Origin: Oscillospiraceae bacterium
GTDB lineage: Bacteria > Bacillota > Clostridia > Oscillospirales > Oscillospiraceae
NCBI GenBank assembly: GCA_009785525.1
Contig: WQWC01000003.1
Location: forward strand, 52,422-116,421
Reading direction: 5' to 3'
DNA: 64,000 nucleotides
Below are positions 57,768 through 64,000 of the stretch, piece by piece. The position numbers and the translations under genes were made by a program. Below the pieces are notes generated by a model. It was not told the DNA's origin and made no database searches. It saw only the letters and a program-made list of their open reading frames with translations. Numbering within the stretch: position 1 is the stretch's first letter; every line of letters begins with the position of its first letter.

Positions 57768-60416
57768 TTAATTGTCCTTCAATGCTGCCTGAGCCGCAGC
57801 CAGACGGGCTATCGGTACGCGGAATGGGGAGCATGACACGTAATTCAGCCCCGCCCTGTGGCAAAACTCTATAGACGACGGGTCGCCGCCGTGTTCGCCG
57901 CAGATTCCGAGTTCAATATCCGGCCTTTCACGGCGGCCGAGTTCCACCGCGATTTGCACGAGTTTGCCGACACCGGTTTGATCCAGTCTCGCGAACGGGT
58001 CGGATTCTAGTATTTTTTTCGCGTAATACTCATCCAGGAACTTACCGGCATCATCTCGTGAGAAGCCGTAGGTCATCTGTGTCAAGTCGTTGGTACCGAA
58101 TGAGAAGAACGCAGCGTCTTTGGCTATTTCATCGGCGGTTAGACAGGCGCGGGGGATTTCTATCATTGTGCCGACCATGTATTTCATATTCATGCCGGAT
58201 TGAGCAATCAATTCATCAGCAATTTGAACCACACAGGCTTTGACGAATTTGAATTCTTTAGCCTCCGCGATAAGCGGGATCATAATCTCCGGAACAATGT
58301 TCCATTCCGGGTGGGCTTTTTGCACATTGATGGCAGCTTTTATTACGGCTCTGGTCTGCATACGTGCGATTTCCGGATATGTAATGGCAAGGCGGCAACC
58401 ACGGTGACCCATCATTGGGTTGACCTCGCGCAGCCTTTCAATTATCGTTTTTATCCGCTCAACCTCTTGAAACTGCGTGCTTGCCAACGCGGCGATTCCG
58501 CTTTCATCAGTGGGCAGGAACTCATGCAGTGGCGGGTCTAAGAACCGTATCGTCACCGGCAGTCCTTCCATCGCCGTGTACAGTGCCTCAAAGTCAGATT
58601 GCTGCATCGGCTCGAGTTTCGCCAGCGCTGTTTCGCGTTGCTCCACGGTTTCGGCGCAGATCATTTCACGAATAGCCGGGATTCTGTCCGCATCGAAGAA
58701 CATATGCTCAGTTCGGCAGAGACCGATACCCTCCGCACCGAACTCACGTGCGGCTTTCGCGTCCTTTGGCGTGTCGGCGTTTGTACGGACCTTCAGCTTT
58801 CTGAATTTATCGGTCCACTCCATAATCCGGCCGAACTCGCCGCTGATTTGCGCGTCGGTGGTTTTAATGTCCTCACCGTATATCTGACCCGTTGAGCCGT
58901 CAAGACTCAGCCAGTCGCCTTTTTTATAGATTTTACCGCCGAGTTCAAACTCCTCTTTTTCTTCGTCGATTATAATATCACCGCAGCCGGCGACGCAACA
59001 GGTGCCCATCCCACGGGCGACAACGGCGGCGTGAGAAGTCATCCCTCCGCGTGCCGTCAGCACGCCATGGGCGGATGCCATACCCTCGATATCCTCCGGC
59101 GATGTTTCCACACGCACTAAGATCACTTTTTCGCCGTTGGCGGCCCAGAGCTTTGCGTCCTCGGCCGTGAACACGATTCTGCCCGCGCCTGCGCCGGGGG
59201 AGGCGGCTAATCCAGTTCCTATAGGTTTGGTGTTTTCCAGTGCCTGAGTATCAAACTGCGGATGCAGTAACGCGTCGAGAGCTTTTGCGTTAATTGTCAA
59301 AACAGCTTCCGCTTCGGAGAGAGTGCCGTCATCCACAAAGTCACAGGCTATTTTTAACGCCGCATGCGCTGTACGTTTGCCGGATCTGGTTTGCAGCATA
59401 AACAGCTTTTTGTCTTCGATCGTAAACTCCATGTCCTGCATGTCGCGGTAGTGGTCTTCTAATATCATGCAGACCTTTATAAACTCGTCGTACAGCTCAG
59501 GCATCACGGTTTTCAAAAAAGATATAGGTTGCGGCGTACGGATCCCGGCGACGACATCTTCGCCCTGTGCGTTCAGCAGGAATTCGCCGAAAAGCGCTTT
59601 TTCTCCGGTGGCCGGGTTCCGCGTGAAGGCCACGCCGGTACCGGACGTTTCACCTAGATTGCCGAACACCATCTCCTGCACCGTAACGCCTGTACCCCAG
59701 TCGCCCGGGATATCGTGCATACGTCTATAGACTATCGCGCGGGGGTTGTTCCACGACCGAAACACAGCCGTAACCGCTCCGATAAGCTGTGCCTCCGGGT
59801 CTTTGGGAAAATCTTCGCCGGTTTTCAGCCTGTATTCAGTCTTGAATTGGTTGGAGAGTTCCAGCAAATCTTCCGCCGAAAGCGCTGTATCTTCCGTCAC
59901 GCCTTTTTGGGCTTTCATTTTTTCCAAAAGCTCGTCAAAGCTTTTTTTGCCGACTTCCATAACAACGTCTGCGTACATTTGTATAAACCGGCGATAGCAG
60001 TCATAGGCCCATCGCGGGTTTCCGCTTTTATCGGCGATTGCCTTGACGACATCGTCGTTTAACCCAAGATTAAGTATCGTATCCATCATGCCCGGCATAG
60101 ACGTGCGTCCGCCGGATCTCACCGATACAAGCAACGGATTCCGCGAGTCGCCGAACTTTTTGCCGGTGAAATCCTCCAGCGCACTGATATTGCGCAATAT
60201 CTCGTCCTGGATATCATCGCAGATTATCTCGCCGTCGGCGAAATACTTTACACATGCCTCAGTTGTGACTGTAAATCCTTGCGGAACGGGCAGATTAAGG
60301 TTAGTCATCTCTGCCAGATTCGCGCCTTTTCCGCCCAAAAGCGCTTTCATAGTGCCGTCGCCCTCTGTAAATGTGTATACATATTTATTGCTCACGGATA
60401 AATCAAGCCTCCCCAC
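57768..60416 (-). CDS. ppdK: Pyruvate, phosphate dikinase
   Basis: YVYTFTEGDGTMKALLGGKGANLAEMTNLNLPVPQGFTVTTEAC; GGMTSHAAVVARGMGTCCVAGC; catalytic C-terminal GICGEHGGDPSSIEFCHRAGLNYVSCSPFRVPIARLAAAQA. Confidence 0.99.
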   Translation of the reverse strand: MGRLDLSVSNKYVYTFTEGDGTMKALLGGKGANLAEMTNLNLPVPQGFTVTTEACVKYFADGEIICDDIQDEILRNISALEDFTGKKFGDSRNPLLVSVRSGGRTSMPGMMDTILNLGLNDDVVKAIADKSGNPRWAYDCYRRFIQMYADVVMEVGKKSFDELLEKMKAQKGVTEDTALSAEDLLELSNQFKTEYRLKTGEDFPKDPEAQLIGAVTAVFRSWNNPRAIVYRRMHDIPGDWGTGVTVQEMVFGNLGETSGTGVAFTRNPATGEKALFGEFLLNAQGEDVVAGIRTPQPISFLKTVMPELYDEFIKVCMILEDHYRDMQDMEFTIEDKKLFMLQTRSGKRTAHAALKIACDFVDDGTLSEAEAVLTINAKALDALLHPQFDTQALENTKPIGTGLAASPGAGAGRIVFTAEDAKLWAANGEKVILVRVETSPEDIEGMASAHGVLTARGGMTSHAAVVARGMGTCCVAGCGDIIIDEEKEEFELGGKIYKKGDWLSLDGSTGQIYGEDIKTTDAQISGEFGRIMEWTDKFRKLKVRTNADTPKDAKAAREFGAEGIGLCRTEHMFFDADRIPAIREMICAETVEQRETALAKLEPMQQSDFEALYTAMEGLPVTIRFLDPPLHEFLPTDESGIAALASTQFQEVERIKTIIERLREVNPMMGHRGCRLAITYPEIARMQTRAVIKAAINVQKAHPEWNIVPEIMIPLIAEAKEFKFVKACVVQIADELIAQSGMNMKYMVGTMIEIPRACLTADEIAKDAAFFSFGTNDLTQMTYGFSRDDAGKFLDEYYAKKILESDPFARLDQTGVGKLVQIAVELGRRERPDIELGICGEHGGDPSSIEFCHRAGLNYVSCSPFRVPIARLAAAQAALKDN

Positions 60417-60627
60417 AAACTTTTCTTTTAACTAGAGTAAACCCCCGGAATTGTCACTATTGAAAGACATTCGGGAGCTGAGTGAATACGTTAAATAATT
60501 ATATCATTGATTTGGAAGATTTGCAAGAATTTTCTGTTGGGAGTGCGGAGGACGAAAGGGGAAACCTCCCAAATAAATTTGACGCAAAAAACGTACCTGC
60601 ACCCCGTGTATTAAATCCTCGCCTCGG

Positions 60628-60660
60628 GGAAATACTGTAGTTCACGAAGTCAGTATTTCC
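60628..60660 (+). promoter_or_regulatory. Stem-loop in the sigG 5' leader
   Basis: GGAAATACTG (60628-60637), 13-nt loop, CAGTATTTCC (60651-60660); perfect 10-bp stem ending about 11 nt before the AGGAGG SD. Confidence 0.65.
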
Positions 60661-60682
60661 ATTTAACAGGAGGATTCGCTTT

Positions 60683-61453
60683 ATGTCGGGTAAGGTCGAA
60701 ATATGCGGCGTTAACACGGCAAAGCTCAAGGTACTGAAAAACGAAGAGACGACTGAGCTTTTAAAAAAAAGCAAAGAAGGAGACATGAAAGCCCGCGAAG
60801 AGCTGATTGCCGGCAACCTGCGGCTTGTGCTGTCAGTGATACAAAAGTTTGTCAGCAGGGGGGAGAATGTGGACGATTTGTTCCAGGTTGGCTGTATCGG
60901 CCTTATGAAGGCCATAGACAACTTTGATATAACCATGAATGTGCGGTTTTCCACGTATGGCGTGCCGATGATAATCGGCGAAATAAGAAGATATTTGCGC
61001 GACAACAGTTCAATCAGAGTCTCCCGCAGTATGCGTGATATGGCGTATAAGGCGCTGCAGATGAAAGAGAAGATAATCAACGAAACGCAGAAAGAGCCGA
61101 CGATGGACGAGCTTGCCGCCGCCCTCGGCGTCCGGCGGGAAGAAGTTGTGTTCGCATTAGACTCAATATCAGACCCTGTCTCGCTGTACGAGCCGTTGTA
61201 CACAGACGGTGGGGAGAGTATAATGATTGTCGATCAAGTATCAGATACGCGCAACACCGACGAAAATTGGTTGGAGCAAATTGCCTTAACAGACGCGATC
61301 GAACGCTTGGGTTCAAGGGAAAAACACATACTTGCGCTCAGATTCTTTTTCGGCAAAACGCAAATGGAAGTGGCAAGCGAGGTAGGAATAAGCCAAGCCC
61401 AGGTATCCAGGCTGGAAAAGAATGCGATCAGCCAGATAAAGAAGCAGCTGTAG
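60683..61453 (+). CDS. sigG: RNA polymerase sporulation sigma factor SigG
   Basis: KVEICGVNTAKLKVLKNEETTELLKKSKEGDMKAREELIAGNLRLVLSVIQKFVSRGENVDDLFQVGCIGLMKAIDNFD, characteristic SigG N-terminus. Confidence 0.96.
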   Translation: MSGKVEICGVNTAKLKVLKNEETTELLKKSKEGDMKAREELIAGNLRLVLSVIQKFVSRGENVDDLFQVGCIGLMKAIDNFDITMNVRFSTYGVPMIIGEIRRYLRDNSSIRVSRSMRDMAYKALQMKEKIINETQKEPTMDELAAALGVRREEVVFALDSISDPVSLYEPLYTDGGESIMIVDQVSDTRNTDENWLEQIALTDAIERLGSREKHILALRFFFGKTQMEVASEVGISQAQVSRLEKNAISQIKKQL

Positions 61454-61463
61454 TTGAAGAGTC

Positions 61464-61494
61464 AAAAATCCCGTCTGTACAGACGGGATTTTTT
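61464..61494 (+). terminator. Rho-independent terminator of sigG
   Basis: AAAATCCCGTCT-GTAC-AGACGGGATTTTTT. Confidence 0.92.
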
Positions 61495-61661
61495 GCCGCC
61501 TACAGTGTTTCTGTCGCACAGCGTGCAGATTAGGTCTCTTCCCGTGTGAGCTCAATATCCGAAGCGGCCATGCGGAGGTTGGTTTGCGGTATTTGCGGCG
61601 TTTCCTTATACAGAAATGTCAAAATATTTTAATTAAAAATGAAAAGAGTTAAAATTATCCC

Positions 61662-61692
61662 TTGACTTTGACGCGACGTTGCAGTTTATAAT
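61662..61692 (+). promoter_or_regulatory. Candidate MerR-type promoter with 19-bp spacer
   Basis: TTGACT (61662-61667), 19 bp, TATAAT (61687-61692), upstream of the MerR-family gene. Confidence 0.65.
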
Positions 61693-61740
61693 TGGTTCAA
61701 CCTATTTTGCCGGGACTAATTTCAGAGGAGATAAAGCATT

Positions 61741-62739
61741 ATGAAATTGACCACTATAAGCGAGATTTCAAGAGAAATGAACATTTCAACCCGGACCCTG
61801 CGCTATTATGAGCAAATCGGGCTGATTGAAAGCGTCAAAAAAGAGGATTATGCCTGGCGCACTTACGACGAAACGACAGTCACTCGTTTACAGCAAATCC
61901 TTGTTTTGCGCAAATTGCGGATATCCCTCAAACAAATCAGTTTGATTTTACAAAGTGAAAACACAGCGGAAATCATTGAAACTTTACGGCAGAACCTTGC
62001 CGAGGTGGACGATGAAATCACCGCACTGGCTACTATCCGTGAAATCATCAATAGCTTTATCACACGCCTGAACGAGAGTATACATCAGAATATAAAGTTG
62101 AATTTGCTGGACGACACGGCCTTATTGGAAGCCGTGGATGCCCTGACCGTGCAGAGAATCCCGCTCAAGGAGGAAAAGACAGCGGAAGATTTACAAGCCG
62201 CCAGTGAGAAGCTGAACAGACTCACCGACCGGGATGTGCGGATCGTGTATCTGCCGCCCATGACGATGGCGGCCTATCAGTTTATTGGAGATGGACCGAA
62301 CGAGCCCGAAGGCCGCTGTCACCAAGTGGTAAATGATTTTGTACGCGAAAGCAACCTGGCCGTAATAAAACCTGATATTCGGCATTTTGGCTTCAACGCG
62401 CCAAATCCTGTGGATGAGACCAACTACCACGGCTACGAAATGTGGGTCAGCATTCCGGAGGATTTTCCTGTGCCGGGGCCGCTTGTAAAAAAGCATTTTG
62501 AAGGCGGCCTCTACGCCGCTCATATGATTCCCGTAGGCGCTTTTGAGGAATGGGAATGGCTTTCCTCATGGGTTTTCAACAGCGCTAAGTATGAATACAG
62601 AGGAGACGGGCGGCAGGATAATATGTTCGATTTTCTTGAGGAACAGCTTAACTACATGAACCGTCTTGATTTGCCTAAAGATGGTGACGATGAGGGGTTG
62701 CAGCTTGATTTGCTGATACCGATAAAAATAGAAGAATAA
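61741..62739 (+). CDS. MerR family transcriptional regulator with GyrI-like effector-binding C-terminus
   Basis: TISEISREMNISTRTLRYYEQIGLIESVKKEDYAWRTYDETTVTRLQQILVLRKLRISLKQI; C-terminal GyrI-like region. Confidence 0.93.
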   Translation: MKLTTISEISREMNISTRTLRYYEQIGLIESVKKEDYAWRTYDETTVTRLQQILVLRKLRISLKQISLILQSENTAEIIETLRQNLAEVDDEITALATIREIINSFITRLNESIHQNIKLNLLDDTALLEAVDALTVQRIPLKEEKTAEDLQAASEKLNRLTDRDVRIVYLPPMTMAAYQFIGDGPNEPEGRCHQVVNDFVRESNLAVIKPDIRHFGFNAPNPVDETNYHGYEMWVSIPEDFPVPGPLVKKHFEGGLYAAHMIPVGAFEEWEWLSSWVFNSAKYEYRGDGRQDNMFDFLEEQLNYMNRLDLPKDGDDEGLQLDLLIPIKIEE

Positions 62740-62845
62740 TCGGCAACCGGAAACATTCAAAATTTTTTAATGCGCTTGACTTTCTATATATAATACACTA
62801 CTATAATGATATGAAAATTTTACATATTGTATAGGAGGCAGTTTT

Positions 62846-63802
62846 ATGGCAGTAGTTACAAGTGAAATTCTGAACATTATACCCATCGATTTAGCGTACA
62901 CCGGATTGAAGAAGGATTCATTAAAAGGCAAGGTCGCGGTTGTCACCGGGGGGGCCAGCAACGTCGGTTTAGGCTACGCGCGGGCTATCGCCTGGGCGGG
63001 GGGCAACGTCGTTGTCACGGACATCAACGAGGTAAACGGTATGGAAGCAGAGCGCGTGATCAATGCCGAGAATGAGGCGGACTGCGCCCTGTTCGTCAAG
63101 TGTGACATTACTAAAGAGGAGGATGTCAAAAACCTGTCTGCAAAAGCGTTTGCGAAGTTCGGCAAGGTTGATATCCTCATCAACAACGCGATGAACATGC
63201 GTCTCAACGGCCCGGTGCTAGGGTCAGAGGTCAGTGATCTTGACGCATCCTATGCCATCTCCGCGCGCGGGACAATGCTTTTGATCAAAGAATTCGTCCC
63301 GGGGATGATTGAGCGTAAGTATGGCGTTGTCATCTATAGTGCAACGCAGTTCCATTATGCCCCGCCGATGGTTGGCGGCACGATCTATACCGCGGGCAAG
63401 GCGGCAGCGACATCTATCGTCATGTCGCTTGCAAATGAAGTCAAAGACACCGGTGTCAATGTGTTCTGCTTGACCCCAGCCGGAGTCGGGCGGTTCGACC
63501 CGTCCAAAATGCCTCCGCGTCCGCCCGGTGCGCCTGAACGCCCAAGATTCGCAATGCCCGGATTTGACGCTATGGTTCCGCCGGAATCCGGCGGCGCGGC
63601 GATGGTCTACAGCATTTTGAATGCCGAAACTCTCCATGGTTCAGGCATAATCGTTTTCGACGCGTTGAAAGCAATGAACTATCCGTTCCCGGTTCCGGAA
63701 ACAGCAAATGTTGATGCCCCGCCGTCGAGGCGTGTGACAGATATGGAGCTGACGATGATCCTGTGCAACATGGGTCCCGGATTTGTCGGGTTTCCCGAAT
63801 AA
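62846..63802 (+). CDS. SDR family NAD(P)-dependent oxidoreductase
   Basis: LKGKVAVVTGGASNVGLGYARAIAWAGGNVVVTDI; DILINNAMN; YTAGKAA catalytic YxxxK. Confidence 0.93.
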   Translation: MAVVTSEILNIIPIDLAYTGLKKDSLKGKVAVVTGGASNVGLGYARAIAWAGGNVVVTDINEVNGMEAERVINAENEADCALFVKCDITKEEDVKNLSAKAFAKFGKVDILINNAMNMRLNGPVLGSEVSDLDASYAISARGTMLLIKEFVPGMIERKYGVVIYSATQFHYAPPMVGGTIYTAGKAAATSIVMSLANEVKDTGVNVFCLTPAGVGRFDPSKMPPRPPGAPERPRFAMPGFDAMVPPESGGAAMVYSILNAETLHGSGIIVFDALKAMNYPFPVPETANVDAPPSRRVTDMELTMILCNMGPGFVGFPE

Positions 63803-63840
63803 TAACGTACATAATATAAGAGATTGAAATAAGCGATTGG

Positions 63841-63882
63841 AAAACATAAGCCAAGGCGTGAACCGCTTTGGCTTATGTTTTG
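63841..63882 (+). terminator. Rho-independent terminator after the SDR gene
   Basis: AAAACATAAGCCAAGGCG-TGAAC-CGCTTTGGCTTATGTTTTG. Confidence 0.85.
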
Positions 63883-64000
63883 TTATGAAAACAATATTAA
63901 CGATAAGCAAAGCAAAGAGACCTGCCTAAATATAAGGCGGGCATAATCTAATACAAGAAATATTTAGGCGGGAACGGTAGCAAGCTCAGGTGACCAACCT

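Noticed and set aside
1-64000. CRISPR array, transposase, integrase, restriction-modification or known defence island
   Set aside because: No regularly spaced repeats or corresponding proteins among the ORFs.

Overview
Window from a low-to-mid GC Bacillota (Clostridia) chromosome, probably a spore-forming, butyrate-producing anaerobe. Evidence: SigG, a SpoVB-like flippase, a SleC-like protein, ptb-buk and reverse rubrerythrin. Most of the 64 kb is ordinary core or metabolic content: uvrA, PBP2-mreDC-maf, U32 peptidase, a molybdenum-cofactor cluster, hisIE/hisJ, purC, hicBA, hemZ, an ABC exporter pair, mazG, HU, a tRNA-His/Gln/Lys cluster, ptb-buk, proS, hisB, ppdK, sigG, merR and an SDR. The strongest unusual signal is the oligopeptide ABC transporter operon (about 5.05-12.8 kb). 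Its OppC-type permease carries a roughly 300-residue RCC1-like repeat region (I count seven repeats by eye) in the first extracytoplasmic loop. Its OppF-type ATPase carries a roughly 210-residue charged, helical-looking insertion between Walker A and the Q-loop. Other points of interest are REP/REPIN-like dispersed palindromes in intergenic gaps, a stem-loop in the sigG leader, a SigK-like promoter before a SleC-N-terminal-like gene pair, an orphan protein with class II aaRS-like motifs, and a holin-like gene with no lysin next to it. No CRISPR array, rRNA, integrated prophage or transposase was seen. All calls come from reading the sequence and supplied translations; no database search was run.
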